Part shown: positions 45,096-58,561 of the stretch, in pieces
How positions within the stretch are numbered: the first letter of the stretch is position 1
Layout of the letters: every line of letters begins with the position of its first letter
NCBI RefSeq assembly: GCF_003100395.1
Contig: NZ_CP029210.1
Coordinates: 2,108,001 to 2,172,000, forward strand
Direction of reading: 5' to 3'
Origin: Aquabacterium olei
GTDB taxonomy: Bacteria > Pseudomonadota > Gammaproteobacteria > Burkholderiales > Burkholderiaceae_C
Length of the DNA: 64,000 bases
Notes under the pieces: model-generated
The model's database searches: none
Told to the model about the DNA's origin: nothing
What the model saw: the letters and a program-made list of their open reading frames with translations, nothing else
Program-made: the position numbers and the translations under genes

Positions 45096-45745
45096 GCGCG
45101 GGCCTCCCGAACGCGTTGGTGCCAGGCACGCCAGCCGAATACCGACAGCATGGCGAACAGCCCATACAGGATCACCGTGAGCCAGAGCCCTTTGTGGGCA
45201 AACAGCGCCATGCTCGCGACGTTGACCACCAGCCAGCAAGGCCAGTTCTCGACCAGCTTGCGCGCCAGCAGCCACTGGCCAAGCAGGCTCAACGCCGTCG
45301 GAAACGCGTCGGCAAAGGCGACATCGGAATCGGTGGCGTGTTGCAGCACCAGACCGATCACGGGCCACAGCGCCAGACCTGCCGCGGCAGCCAGCCGCCG
45401 CTGCGTCGCCGTCAGGCTGCGCACACCGGCGTCGGCATCGGCTTGCGCCGGATCACGCCACCAGCGCCACCAACCCCATGCCGACAAGGCGATGAACACC
45501 AGCTGGAGGCTTGCCTCGCCATACAGACGTGAGCGCGCAAACAACAGCCCGTACAGCGCCGAACTGACGATGGCCAGCGGCCAGGCGCCCACGTGCACAC
45601 GCAGGTTGAGGCCGACCATGACCAGGGACAGCACAAAGGCCAGGGCCTCCAGGCGACTCGCTGGCACACCCCAGGCGGTGAACCAGGGAGCCAGCCACGG
45701 GTCGAGCCAGACCAGGCTGTCGGCCAACGACAAGGGGGCGGTCAT
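45092..45745 (-). CDS. pnuC: Nicotinamide riboside transporter PnuC
   Basis: 217-residue inner-membrane protein with about seven helices. Typical PnuC pieces are SSALYGLLFARSRLYGEASL, FIALSAWGWWRWW (the Trp-rich substrate motif) and WLLARKLVENWPCWLVVNV. It admits nicotinamide riboside by facilitated diffusion, and trapping depends on the kinase encoded next. It starts 21 bases after ftsB. Together they form a compact NAD salvage module. Confidence 0.93.
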   Translation of the reverse strand: MTAPLSLADSLVWLDPWLAPWFTAWGVPASRLEALAFVLSLVMVGLNLRVHVGAWPLAIVSSALYGLLFARSRLYGEASLQLVFIALSAWGWWRWWRDPAQADADAGVRSLTATQRRLAAAAGLALWPVIGLVLQHATDSDVAFADAFPTALSLLGQWLLARKLVENWPCWLVVNVASMALFAHKGLWLTVILYGLFAMLSVFGWRAWHQRVREARA

Positions 45746-45766
45746 GAACGACGAGCGCGAGGTGGA

Positions 45767-46081
45767 TCAGGGCGTGGCCGGCGCGGGCGGTGGCTCGGTG
45801 ATCTGCGGCAGTTGCGAGGTCAGCTGCACGTAGATCTCGTCAGGCTTGACCATGCCCAGCTCGGTTCGCGCCTTCTCTTCCACCATCTCCAGGCCCTCCT
45901 GGAGATCGCGCACTTCGGCCGCGAGCTGCTCATTGCGCGCCGTGGCCTGGGCGTTCGCCTTCTGCTGCACGCGCAGCTCGGCACGCAGGGCCGACACGCG
46001 CGGCACACCGCCCTTGCCGAACCACAGCTCGGCATGCACGACGGCCAGGCAGACAAGAAGAAAGACGGCTGCAAAACGCAT
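45767..46081 (-). CDS. ftsB: Cell division protein FtsB
   Basis: 104-residue bitopic divisome protein. A short cytoplasmic start and one membrane helix (FAAVFLLVCLAVVHAELWF) are followed by the conserved Gly-containing GKGGVP and a periplasmic coiled coil (ALRAELRVQQKANAQATARN to EEKARTELGMVKPDEIYVQL). It links FtsQ and FtsL to septal synthesis. A terminator lies just upstream, so expression needs read-through from eno or a promoter in the last bases before the ATG. Confidence 0.93.
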   Translation of the reverse strand: MRFAAVFLLVCLAVVHAELWFGKGGVPRVSALRAELRVQQKANAQATARNEQLAAEVRDLQEGLEMVEEKARTELGMVKPDEIYVQLTSQLPQITEPPPAPATP

Positions 46082-46111
46082 GGTGAAAGCTTAACAGATC
46101 GTGTCCAGCGC

Positions 46112-46139
46112 AAGAAAAAGGGCCCCGTGCTGGAGCCCT
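46112..46139 (-). terminator. Intrinsic terminator between eno and ftsB
   Basis: On the minus strand AGGGCTCC, loop AGCAC, GGGGCCCT (one mismatch) is followed by TTTTCTTG. It lies 50-77 bases after the eno stop and 31 bases before the ftsB start. Confidence 0.75.
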
Positions 46140-46155
46140 TGCATCTTGTGCCGCA

Positions 46156-46177
46156 CCGGCGTGACGCGTCACGCCGG
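46156..46177. repeat. Perfect 22-base palindrome downstream of eno
   Basis: The two 11-base arms are exact reverse complements (CCGGCGTGACG / CGTCACGCCGG), centred 22 bases after the eno stop. It may act as a hairpin protecting or ending the eno mRNA together with the next hairpin, or as a protein-binding site. Confidence 0.7.
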
Positions 46178-46188
46178 AAGGCCACCGA

Positions 46189-48475
<2,287 letters not shown>

Positions 48476-48496
48476 GGTGGTGTCCTTCGGCCCGGA

Positions 48497-50347
<1,851 letters not shown>

Positions 50348-51100
50348 GTGCTGTTTGCCCTGCGCATGCTGCTGCTGAGCGTGCACTTCGTCGTGGCCAC
50401 GCTCGCTGGCCTGACCGTCTGCATCCTGCGTCCATTCAACCCCGAGAACACGCCCCTGTGCGCGCGGTTGTACGCCCTGCCAGCCCTGCGCATCCTGGGG
50501 CTGCGCGTGCGTCTGGATCCGAGCGTGGTGGCAGACCAGCCCCGGCCGGCGGTCATCGTGGCCAACCATCTGTCCAACCACGACCTGTTCGTCTTCGGGC
50601 AGGTGGTGCCGCACCGCACCGTGAGTCTGGGCAAGCAGAGCCTGAAGTGGCTGCCGCTGTTCGGTCAGCTGTACTGGCTGGCCGGCAATGTGCTGATCCA
50701 GCGGGGCAATGCGGTTCGCGCCCGCCAGGCCATGACGCAACTGAACGACACGCTGCATGCGCGCGATATCTCGATCTGGATCTTTGCCGAAGGCACGCGC
50801 AGCCACGGGCGGGGGCTGGGGCCGTTCAAGAAAGGCGCCTTCCAGCTGGCCATCAATGCCGGCGTGCCCATCGTTCCGATCTGCAGCAACAACTATGTGC
50901 GGCAGATGCGCCTGAACCGCTGGCACAGCGGCGACGTGATCCTCAAGGCCTTGCCGCCCATCTCGACGGAAGGGCTCGGTGCGGACGACGTGCCCGCCCT
51001 GATGGCCCGCTGCCACGCAGAGATGGCTGCCTGCATTGCCGAGCTCGACCGGCAGGCCAGCAGCGAGCCGGCCACCGACCGGAACGCCACGCCAGCGTGA
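50348..51100 (+). CDS. 1-acyl-glycerol-3-phosphate acyltransferase (PlsC-like)
   Basis: 250 residues. An N-terminal membrane helix (MLLLSVHFVVATLAGLTVCI) is followed by the acyltransferase motifs NHLSNHD (NHx4D, catalytic), the FAEGTRSHGRG glycerophosphate motif and the VPIVPIC block. It converts lysophosphatidate to phosphatidate at the inner membrane. The GTG start is chosen because GGAG stands 5 bases before it; ATG at 50366 is the alternative. Its end converges on the Anbu-type gene with 3 bases between. Confidence 0.93.
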   Translation: MLFALRMLLLSVHFVVATLAGLTVCILRPFNPENTPLCARLYALPALRILGLRVRLDPSVVADQPRPAVIVANHLSNHDLFVFGQVVPHRTVSLGKQSLKWLPLFGQLYWLAGNVLIQRGNAVRARQAMTQLNDTLHARDISIWIFAEGTRSHGRGLGPFKKGAFQLAINAGVPIVPICSNNYVRQMRLNRWHSGDVILKALPPISTEGLGADDVPALMARCHAEMAACIAELDRQASSEPATDRNATPA

Positions 51101-51103
51101 TGC

Positions 51104-51928
51104 TCACGCCTGGGGCGCGTTGATCTTGCTCAGCGGGTTCATCGCCTGGTGCTGGGGCACCACGTTGGCGGCCAGATCGGGCTGGTCGCCATTCCAGGTC
51201 GGATCCGGGATGGAGTCGAACACCTGGCGCAGGCGTTGGCCCCAGCTGCTGCGGATCATGCGGAAGTAGGCATTCGACTCGTCGATGTGGATCAGCTTGT
51301 CGACCTGCAGGCTGTCGGCCTCGTAGACCATGAGGTCGAGCGGCAGGCCCACCGACAGGTTGGACTTGAGCGTCGAATCCATGGAGATCAGCGCGCACTT
51401 GGCCGCCTCTTCCAGCGGCGTGCTGGGCGTGACCACGCGGTCGATCACCGGCTTGCCGTACTTGGATTCGCCGATCTGGAAGTAGCAGACGCCGTCGATG
51501 CCTGCCTCGACGAAGTTGCCCGCCGCGTAGACATTGAACAGGCGCATGGTCTCGCCCTTGATCTGCCCGCCGATCGTGAGGTTGCAGTTGAAGTCGATGC
51601 CGTGCTTCTTCAGCGCGTCGGCGTCCCGGGCGTGGACCTTGCGCACGGCGCTGCCCACGATGCGCGCCACGTCGAACAGGCTCTTGGCCGTCCAGATCGT
51701 GACCGGCTCGCCGTCGGAGCCCTCGATGGTCTCGTTGCCCAACAACTGCTTCACCGCCTGGGTGATGGCCAGGTTGCCGGCCGTCATCAGCACGAGCACG
51801 CGGTCGCCCGGCTTCTCGTAGACCGACATCTTGCGGAAGGTGCTGATCTGGTCCATGCCTGCGTTGGTGCGCGAGTCGGACAGGAACACAAGACCGGCGT
51901 TGAGCCGCATGGCAACACAGTAGGTCAT
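51104..51928 (-). CDS. Proteasome-type peptidase of the Anbu family
   Basis: 274 residues with the Ntn-hydrolase fold of bacterial proteasome-like proteins. It begins [20 protein letters not shown], so the nucleophile would be T2 after Met removal. [14 protein letters not shown] and [20 protein letters not shown] fit Anbu (ancestral beta subunit) rather than HslV. It is about 90 residues longer than HslV. The usual Anbu companions (alpha-E, ATP-grasp and transglutaminase-like genes) are absent here. The ATG overlaps the mutS stop by 4 bases. Substrates are unknown. Confidence 0.87.
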   Translation of the reverse strand: MTYCVAMRLNAGLVFLSDSRTNAGMDQISTFRKMSVYEKPGDRVLVLMTAGNLAITQAVKQLLGNETIEGSDGEPVTIWTAKSLFDVARIVGSAVRKVHARDADALKKHGIDFNCNLTIGGQIKGETMRLFNVYAAGNFVEAGIDGVCYFQIGESKYGKPVIDRVVTPSTPLEEAAKCALISMDSTLKSNLSVGLPLDLMVYEADSLQVDKLIHIDESNAYFRMIRSSWGQRLRQVFDSIPDPTWNGDQPDLAANVVPQHQAMNPLSKINAPQA

Positions 51929-54636
51929 GATGAGAACACCGCTTTGAGTTTGTAGAGCGCGTCCAGCGCCTCACGAGGAGTCAGGGTATCGGGGTCGATG
52001 CCGGCAAGCAAGGTCAGGGCCTGCGCTTCCGCCGGGCTCAGGGTTTCGCCAGCCGGGCTGGCCAGGGCCGCGCCCTGCGCGGCCACCGCGTCCGCGTCAA
52101 AACCGCCCGCATCGGCCGCAGCAAACAGGTCGATCTGCTGCTCGTGCTGGCGTTGCTGGGCCTCGAGCGACTCGAGCGTGGCGCGCGCCTGGCGGATCAG
52201 GGTGTGCGGCATGCCGGCCAGGCGCGCCACCTGCACGCCGTAGCTGCGGCTGGCGGGGCCATGCTGCAGTTCGTGCAGGAAGACGATGTCGTCGCCCGAT
52301 TCGGCCACACCCACGTGCACGTTGAGCGCGCGCGGGTGCTTTTCGGGCAGCGCGGTCAACTCGAAATAGTGCGTGGCGAACAGGGTGAAGGCCTTGTTCC
52401 TGTCGTGCAGGTGGCTGGCAATGGCGCCGGCCAGCGACAGGCCGTCGAACGTGGAGGTGCCCCGGCCGATCTCGTCCATCAGCACGAGCGAATGCTCGGT
52501 GGCGGTGTGCACGATGGCGGCCGCCTCGGTCATCTCCATCATGAAGGTGGATTGGGCGTTGGCCAGGTCGTCTGCCGCGCCGATGCGGGTGTGGATGGCG
52601 TCGATCGGGCCCAGTCGGCACCCGGCGGCCGGCACGTAGGCCCCCATTGAGGCCAGCAGCACGATCAGCGCCACCTGGCGCATGAAGGTCGACTTACCAC
52701 CCATGTTCGGGCCGGTGATGATCATCATGCGGCGGTTGGCGTCGAAGCGGCAGTCATTCGGGATGAAGGCCGTACCGGTCGTCTCCATCAGGCGCGCCTC
52801 GACCACGGGGTGGCGCCCCTTCTCGATCTCGATGCAGGGGTGGGTGCAGAACTCGGGGCGGGACCAGCCCAGCGTCTGTGCGCGTTCGGCCAGGGCCGCC
52901 AGCGCATCCAGCGTGGACAGCGCCCGGGCCAGCGCCCCGAGCACGGCGATGTGCTGCTGCAGGAAGTCGATCAGCGCGTCGTACAGCGCCTTCTCGCGGG
53001 CCAGCGCACGCTCCTGCGCCGACAGGGCCTTGTCTTCGAAGGCCTTGAGTTCGGGCGTGATGAAGCGCTCGGCGTTCTTCAGCGTCTGGCGGCGCTGGTA
53101 GTCGAGCGGCACCTTGTCGGCGTGGCTTTGCGTGACCTCGATGTAGAAGCCGTGCACCTTGTTGAACTGCACGCGCAGGTTGGAGATGCCGGTGCGGGCG
53201 CGCTCGCGGGCCTCGAGTTCGAGCAGGAAGGCGTCGCAGTTCTCCGAGATGGCCCGCAGCTCGTCGAGGTCGGCATCGAAGCCGGTCGCGATCACGCCAC
53301 CGTCGCGCAACAGCACGGCGGGCGTTTCCATCAGCATGGCCTGCAGCCGCTGGGCGATGGCCGGATCGGGCTGCAGCGCCGTGGCAAGTTGCGCCAGCAA
53401 GGGTGCGCCTTCGGGCACGCGCTCACGCAGCGCAGGCAGGCCCAGCAGCGTATCGCGCAGGCCGGCCAGCTCGCGCGGGCGCACCTGGCGCAGCGCCACG
53501 CGGGCGTTGATGCGCTCGACGTCACTCATCTGGCGCAGGGCCTCGCGCAGGGCTTCGTGGCCCTGTTCGTGGTGCGGGGGCACCAGCAGCGTGGCGATGG
53601 CATCGAGCCGGGCGCGGGCCACGGCCCGGTCGCGCAGCGGCTGCGTGAGCCACTGGCGCAGCGCGCGGCTGCCCATGCCGGTGCGGCAGGTGTCGATCAG
53701 CGACAGCAGCGTGGGCGCGTCTTCGCCACGCAGCGTCTGCACCAGTTCGAGGTTGCGCAGGGTGGCGGGCGGCAGGTCGAGCAGCTCGCTGGTGTGCGGC
53801 ACTTCGAGCGTGGCCACGTGCGACAGCGCCCTGCCCTGCGTGTGTTCGGCAAAGCTCAGGAGCGCGGCGGCGGCGCTGTGCGCCAGCGGCATCTCCTGCG
53901 CGCCCCAGCTTTGCAGGTGGCCGACCTGAAGCTGCTCGCACAGCTTGCGCAGGCCCAGGCCGGCATCGAACTGCCAGGTGGGGCGGCTCGTGAGCGCGGT
54001 GGCTCGACCGCCTTGCGACAGCATGGCCTGAACTGTGGGCGGGACACGTTCGCGGTCAAACAGGATCTCGGCGGGCTGCAGACGGGCCAGCCAGCCGGCC
54101 AGCTCGCGCTCGGTGCATTCGGTCAGGCCCAGCTTGCCGCTGGACAGACCCAGCCAGGCCAGCCCGCAGGGCACCGCGTGCTCGGCATGGCGGCCGCGCT
54201 TGTCCATCACCACGGCCAGCAGCAGCGCGTCCGAGCGCTCGGACAGCAGTTCGGTGTCGGTCAGCGTGCCGGGGGTGACCACGCGCACCACCTTGCGCTC
54301 GACCGGGCCCTTGGTGGCACCGACCTCGCCCACCTGCTCGGCAATCGCCACCGACTCGCCCAGGCGGATCAGCTTGGCCAGGTAGGTTTCGACCGCGTGC
54401 ACGGGCACGCCGGCCATCACCACCGGCTCGCCGGCCGACTGGCCCCGCACCGTCAGCGTGATGTCGATCAGCCGGTTGGCCTTGCGGGCGTCGTCGTAGA
54501 AGAGCTCGTAGAAATCCCCCATGCGGTAGAACACGAGGGTGTCGGGGTGCTCGGCCTTGATGCGCAGATACTGCGCCATCATCGGCGTGTGAGCGCTGAA
54601 GTCGGTCGCGGTGGGCGGCACGGGGGCTCCGGACAT
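51925..54636 (-). CDS. mutS: DNA mismatch repair protein MutS
   Basis: Mismatch-recognising ATPase. 903 residues. The mismatch-reading Phe-x-Glu is in [15 protein letters not shown] near the N-terminus, the core/lever/clamp domains occupy the middle, and the C-terminal ATPase has Walker [34 protein letters not shown] and [15 protein letters not shown]. The C-terminal tail ends in the helical tetramerisation-like region. The ATG at 54636 is preferred over a TTG 9 bases upstream. It is followed with overlap by the Anbu gene. Confidence 0.97.
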   Translation of the reverse strand: MSGAPVPPTATDFSAHTPMMAQYLRIKAEHPDTLVFYRMGDFYELFYDDARKANRLIDITLTVRGQSAGEPVVMAGVPVHAVETYLAKLIRLGESVAIAEQVGEVGATKGPVERKVVRVVTPGTLTDTELLSERSDALLLAVVMDKRGRHAEHAVPCGLAWLGLSSGKLGLTECTERELAGWLARLQPAEILFDRERVPPTVQAMLSQGGRATALTSRPTWQFDAGLGLRKLCEQLQVGHLQSWGAQEMPLAHSAAAALLSFAEHTQGRALSHVATLEVPHTSELLDLPPATLRNLELVQTLRGEDAPTLLSLIDTCRTGMGSRALRQWLTQPLRDRAVARARLDAIATLLVPPHHEQGHEALREALRQMSDVERINARVALRQVRPRELAGLRDTLLGLPALRERVPEGAPLLAQLATALQPDPAIAQRLQAMLMETPAVLLRDGGVIATGFDADLDELRAISENCDAFLLELEARERARTGISNLRVQFNKVHGFYIEVTQSHADKVPLDYQRRQTLKNAERFITPELKAFEDKALSAQERALAREKALYDALIDFLQQHIAVLGALARALSTLDALAALAERAQTLGWSRPEFCTHPCIEIEKGRHPVVEARLMETTGTAFIPNDCRFDANRRMMIITGPNMGGKSTFMRQVALIVLLASMGAYVPAAGCRLGPIDAIHTRIGAADDLANAQSTFMMEMTEAAAIVHTATEHSLVLMDEIGRGTSTFDGLSLAGAIASHLHDRNKAFTLFATHYFELTALPEKHPRALNVHVGVAESGDDIVFLHELQHGPASRSYGVQVARLAGMPHTLIRQARATLESLEAQQRQHEQQIDLFAAADAGGFDADAVAAQGAALASPAGETLSPAEAQALTLLAGIDPDTLTPREALDALYKLKAVFSS

Positions 54637-54678
54637 CGGCTGCAAGGACTCGGGGTCGCCAGGTGGGCGTTGAAATCA

Positions 54679-54704
54679 GGCCGAGCGCGGGGGTGCGCTC
54701 AGCC
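54679..54704 (-). terminator. Hairpin after suhB
   Basis: A 10-pair stem with one wobble (54679-54688 with 54695-54704, loop of six) lies 5 bases after the suhB stop, in the 73-base gap before mutS. The T tract is weak (TGATTT), so termination may be partial. Confidence 0.5.
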
Positions 54705-54709
54705 CCGCA

Positions 54710-55777
54710 TCAGAACGGTGCGTCGTCGCGGCGGGCCGGGCGGCCAGGTCGCTTCGGCTCGCGCTCGGCGGCCTCGCGCACTTCCTGGGCCTTGGCGGCT
54801 GCGGTGATGCGCTTGCGCTGGGGCTTCTCGGCCTCGGCCGGCTGCTGCGCCACCTTCTCGGCCTGGGCGGCGTCTTCGGCCGCCTGCAGTTGCTGGATCA
54901 GGGCGTCGTCTTCAGGGTCGCTCTCGCCTTCGTCGGCGTCCAGCGCGGCGTCGGCCTTCGGATCTTCCGTGATCACGCGGGTGTACGGCGCCAGGGTCTT
55001 GACCAGCTGGCCGTAAATGCGCGGGTTGCCGGCCACGATTTCACGCTGGTACAGGAAGTCGGGCTCGCCGGTGAAGTTGCCCACCAGGCCGCCGGCCTCG
55101 GTGATCATCAGCGAACCCGCGGCGATGTCCCAGGGGCTCAGGCCGGTCTCGAAGAAGCCGTCGTAGAAGCCGGCAGCCACGTAGCACAGGTCGAGCGCGG
55201 CAGCACCCGGGCGACGCACGCCGGCGCACTGGACCATCACCTCTTCGAACATCTTGAGGTAGCGCTGGAAGTTGTCGCCCTTGCGGAAGGGGAAGCCGGT
55301 GCCGATCAGGCACTCGAGCATGCGGGTGCGCTTCGAGACGCGGATGCGGCGGTCGTTCATGTAAGCGCCCTTGCCCTTGGACGCGTAGAACAGGTCGTTG
55401 CGGGCCGGGTCGTACACGACAGCCTGCTGGACCTGGCCGCGGAAGGACAGCGCGATCGAGACCGCGTAGACCGGGAAGCCGTGGATGAAGTTGGTGGTGC
55501 CGTCGAGCGGATCGATGATCCAGACGTAATCGCTGTGGCGGGCGCCATGCTCGCGGCCCGACTCTTCAGCCAGGATGCCGTGGCCCGGGTAGGCCTCGAG
55601 GATGGTCGCGATGATCGCGTCTTCTGCTGCCTTGTCCACCTCGGTGACGAAGTCGTTGTGCGACTTGGCCGTCACGGTCAGGCGCTCGATGTCGAGCGAC
55701 GCCCGGTTGATGATCGCCCCGGCTGCGCGTGCAGCTTTGATGGCGATGTTGAGCATGGGGTGCAGGGCTTGAGACAT
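54710..55777 (-). CDS. suhB: Inositol monophosphatase family protein SuhB with a long C-terminal tail
   Basis: 355 residues. The IMPase core (1-267) carries the Mg-binding motifs EESG (71-74), DPLDGTT (89-95) and [17 protein letters not shown] (215-230), all intact. E. coli SuhB also acts in rRNA transcription antitermination through NusA. Residues ~268-355 are an added, probably disordered tail: an acidic stretch then a basic, Pro/Arg-rich end ([18 protein letters not shown]). A TAGAAT at 55978-55973 suggests a leader of about 190 bases. It diverges from trmJ. Confidence 0.95.
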   Translation of the reverse strand: MSQALHPMLNIAIKAARAAGAIINRASLDIERLTVTAKSHNDFVTEVDKAAEDAIIATILEAYPGHGILAEESGREHGARHSDYVWIIDPLDGTTNFIHGFPVYAVSIALSFRGQVQQAVVYDPARNDLFYASKGKGAYMNDRRIRVSKRTRMLECLIGTGFPFRKGDNFQRYLKMFEEVMVQCAGVRRPGAAALDLCYVAAGFYDGFFETGLSPWDIAAGSLMITEAGGLVGNFTGEPDFLYQREIVAGNPRIYGQLVKTLAPYTRVITEDPKADAALDADEGESDPEDDALIQQLQAAEDAAQAEKVAQQPAEAEKPQRKRITAAAKAQEVREAAEREPKRPGRPARRDDAPF

Positions 55778-56052
55778 GGATATGAGCGTTTCAACGTTGG
55801 GCGACGGGGGACGCGGGGCACGGCGGGCACCCACCGCCCCGGCAAGCAAGGTCCGGACGGGCATCGGGCGCGGGCCACGCACGGCGTCCGGCAGCGGGTT
55901 CACATGAACCCACGGCGCAAGCGCGTCGCAGACAGGCAGCAGCAGTGATCAAAGAACGAGCGAGAATCGCGCATTCTAGCCAAGCGCTGGTTTTTTTGCA
56001 CCACTTTTCGGGTGTTCCCTTGTTGACGCCGCCACCGCGGCCTTTCTTCCCC
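55778..56052. promoter_or_regulatory. Divergent suhB/trmJ intergenic region
   Basis: 275 bases without a gene. The minus strand has TAGAAT (55978-55973) with an A-rich tract just upstream (complement of TTTTTTT at 55991-55997) but a weak -35. For trmJ I see only an isolated TTGACG (56023-56028 region). Nothing else is supportable. Confidence 0.4.
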
Positions 56053-56805
56053 ATGAACGCAGCCCCGCCGCCCCATCGCCCTGCTGATCCGACCCGCTTC
56101 GTGCTGATCGGCACCAGCCATCCTGGCAACGTGGGCGCCACGGCCCGCGCCATGAAGGTGATGGGCTTCTCGGAACTGGTGCTGGTGCGGCCGCGCTTTG
56201 ACGATGTGCTGATTCAGGAAGAGACGGTGGCCATGGCCAGCGGCGCCGCCGACATCCTGGTGCGCGCCCGGATCGTCGACACGCTGGCCGAGGCCCTGCA
56301 CGGCGTGACATATGCGCTGGCCACGGCCATGACGCCGCGGGACTTCGGCCCGCCCACGCTGTCGCCGCGCGAGGGGCTGGCGGCGCTGGCGCAGGCACCG
56401 GAGCCGCACAAAGTCGCCTTCGTGTTCGGCAGCGAGCGCTACGGCATGGCCAACGAAGACGTATACCGATGCCACGCGGTGCTCAGCATCCCCACCAACC
56501 CGGACTACGGCTCGCTGAACCTCTCACAGGCCGTGCAGTTGCTTTCCTATGAATGGCGGCAGGCGCTGGGTGGATTCGACGTGGCGCCGCGCACACCCGA
56601 GCCCGCGCTGGCCTCGGGGCAGGCCGTTCAGGGCGTGCTCGACCACTGGGAGCAGGCGCTGACGGCCATCGGCTTTCTGGATCCGGCCGCGCCCAAGAAG
56701 CTGATGCCCCGACTGAACCAGTTGCTCAACCGCGCCCAACTGCGTCAGGAGGAAATCCACATCCTGCGCGGCATTGCGAAGGCCATGCTCGACCGCCGGA
56801 CCTGA
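56053..56805 (+). CDS. trmJ: tRNA (cytidine/uridine-2'-O-)-methyltransferase TrmJ
   Basis: SPOUT-class enzyme methylating ribose 2'-O at tRNA position 32. 250 residues. The knot shows FVLIGTSHPGNVGATARAMK near the N-terminus, LVRPRFDD, VFGSERYGMANEDVYRCHAV and IPTNPDYGSLNLSQAVQLLS. A C-terminal helical extension (LMPRLNQLLNRAQLRQEEIH) fits TrmJ over TrmL. The start at MNAAPPPH leaves a 15-residue lead before the fold. It is divergent from suhB and followed by cysE after 66 bases. Confidence 0.93.
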   Translation: MNAAPPPHRPADPTRFVLIGTSHPGNVGATARAMKVMGFSELVLVRPRFDDVLIQEETVAMASGAADILVRARIVDTLAEALHGVTYALATAMTPRDFGPPTLSPREGLAALAQAPEPHKVAFVFGSERYGMANEDVYRCHAVLSIPTNPDYGSLNLSQAVQLLSYEWRQALGGFDVAPRTPEPALASGQAVQGVLDHWEQALTAIGFLDPAAPKKLMPRLNQLLNRAQLRQEEIHILRGIAKAMLDRRT

Positions 56806-56871
56806 TTCACGCCGGGTTTTTGACCCGCGGCTACACTCGCCTGCCCTACTCGAAAACGCATAAGCCTGTTC

Positions 56872-57672
56872 ATGCTGTTTGCCCGACTCAGAGAAGACAT
56901 CGCCTGCATCGTGGAGCGCGACCCCGCGGCCCGCTCCGCCTGGGAGGTGCTGACCTGTTATCCCGGCCTGCATGCACTGGCTCTGCATCGGCTGGCCCAC
57001 CGGTGCTGGACGCGCGGCTTCAAGTGGCTGGGTCGCTGGATCTCGCATTGGGGCCGCTTCCTCACGGGCATCGAGATCCACCCCGGCGCGAAGATGGGCC
57101 GCCGCGTATTCATCGACCACGGCATGGGCGTCGTGATCGGCGAGACCGCCGAGGTGGGTGACGACTGCACCATCTACCAGGGCGTCACGCTGGGCGGCAC
57201 CTCGCTGTCGCGCGGGGCCAAGCGCCACCCCACCCTGGGCCGCGGTGTGATCGTCGGTGCCAACGCGCAGGTGCTGGGCGGCTTCACGGTGGGTGACGGC
57301 GCCCGCGTGGGTTCGAACGCGGTGGTGACCAAGCCGGTGCCACCGGGCGCCACCGCCGTGGGCAACCCGGCGCGCATCATCGTGGCCAGGCAGACGCTGA
57401 TGGACGAGAAGCAGGCCGAGCGCGAGGCCGTGGCCGCACGCATGGGCTTCTCGGCCTATGGCGTGACGGAAGGCGACGACCCGCTGTCGCAGGCGCTGCG
57501 CGGGCTGATCGACAACGCGGCCGGCCAGGGGCACCAGATCACGATGCTGTGGCAGGCGGTGGAAAAGCTGGCCCAGTGCGCGCAGAGCGAATCCGCGCGC
57601 GACTGCATGCCCACCGACGCGCAGCGCACCGAGTGCTTCGACGCCGACAGCCTGAACCGTCTGGTCAAGTGA
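56872..57672 (+). CDS. cysE: Serine O-acetyltransferase CysE
   Basis: Makes O-acetylserine, the first committed step of cysteine synthesis. 266 residues. The N-terminal helical domain starts [20 protein letters not shown]. The left-handed beta-helix contains [20 protein letters not shown], the active-site His/Asp region, and [21 protein letters not shown] ~60-residue C-terminal extension follows. It lacks the full N-terminal domain of E. coli CysE, matching the shorter type found in many bacteria. Confidence 0.94.
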   Translation: MLFARLREDIACIVERDPAARSAWEVLTCYPGLHALALHRLAHRCWTRGFKWLGRWISHWGRFLTGIEIHPGAKMGRRVFIDHGMGVVIGETAEVGDDCTIYQGVTLGGTSLSRGAKRHPTLGRGVIVGANAQVLGGFTVGDGARVGSNAVVTKPVPPGATAVGNPARIIVARQTLMDEKQAEREAVAARMGFSAYGVTEGDDPLSQALRGLIDNAAGQGHQITMLWQAVEKLAQCAQSESARDCMPTDAQRTECFDADSLNRLVK

Positions 57673-57701
57673 TCGGGCCCGTGCGGGCGCTCCCAACGAA
57701 A

Positions 57702-57729
57702 AAGCCCGCCTGATGGCGGGCTTTGTTCT
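57702..57729 (+). terminator. Intrinsic terminator after cysE
   Basis: AAGCCCGCC (57702-57710), loop TGAT, GGCGGGCTT (57715-57723), then TGTTCTT. The A-rich 5' side (GAAAAAGC) lets it serve the convergent SDR gene too. It is a strong rho-independent terminator 30 bases after the cysE stop. Confidence 0.88.
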
Positions 57730-57764
57730 TGGCGCACGGCCGATGAGGGCCGTGCCCGCTCACG

Positions 57765-58535
57765 TCACGCCAGCAGGTAGCCGCCGTCCACATTCAGGCA
57801 GGCGCCGGTCGTGTAGCTGGCCGCATCGGAAGCCAGGTACAGCGCCGCCCCGGCCATTTCCGACGGGTCGGCCACGCGGTTCATCGGCACGTGGGCCAGC
57901 ACCGACTTGAGGATCATCTCGTTGCTGGTCAGCGCCGAGGCGAACTTGGTGTCGGTGGCACCGGGCAGGATGGCATTCACGCGCACCTTCATCGGCGCGC
58001 ATTCCTTGGCGAAGGCGTGCGTCATCGAGATCACCGCGGCCTTGGTGATCGAGTAGATGCCCTGCGCCATGCCCGGGATCACGCCGTTGACCGAGGCGAT
58101 GTTGACGATGGCGCCGCCGCCGTTCTTCGCCATCAGCTTGGCGCCCTTCGAGCACATGAAGAAGTAGCCACGGATGTTGACGTCCACGGTCTTCTGGAAG
58201 GCGCCCGCATCGGTGTCGGTGATGTGGCCGAAGTACGGGTTGGCCGCGGCGTTGTTGATCAGGATGTCGATGCGACCGAACTGCTGCTCGATGGCGGCAA
58301 AGACGGCGTCGATCTGATCGAGTTCGCCGACGTGGCACGCCAGCACGGAGGCCTTGCCGCCTGCTTCGCGGATCGACGCAGCGACCGCTTCACAGGGTTC
58401 GGCCTTGCGGCTGGAGATGATGACGTGCGCGCCGTGCGCGGCCAGCAAGCGGGCGATGGCCTCGCCAATGCCGCGGCTGGAGCCGGTGACGAGGGCGATC
58501 TTGCCGGTGAGATCGAAGGTGGCGGGTTGGCTCAT
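57765..58535 (-). CDS. Short-chain dehydrogenase/reductase (SDR)
   Basis: 256 residues of the classical SDR family. The cofactor motif is TGSSRGIG, then NNAAANPYFG, and the catalytic Ser/Tyr/Lys set is in VNIASVNG and YSITKAAV; it ends with NVDGGYLLA. The basic Arg and the SRKAEPCEAVA motif suggest NADP(H). Substrate is not evident. It lies 26 bases after a phosphotransferase gene on the same strand, a pair I associate with acyl-CoA or alcohol catabolism, and a LysR gene faces away from the pair. Confidence 0.9.
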   Translation of the reverse strand: MSQPATFDLTGKIALVTGSSRGIGEAIARLLAAHGAHVIISSRKAEPCEAVAASIREAGGKASVLACHVGELDQIDAVFAAIEQQFGRIDILINNAAANPYFGHITDTDAGAFQKTVDVNIRGYFFMCSKGAKLMAKNGGGAIVNIASVNGVIPGMAQGIYSITKAAVISMTHAFAKECAPMKVRVNAILPGATDTKFASALTSNEMILKSVLAHVPMNRVADPSEMAGAALYLASDAASYTTGACLNVDGGYLLA

Positions 58536-58561
58536 CAGGTGATCCTCTTGAGTTGGGAACG

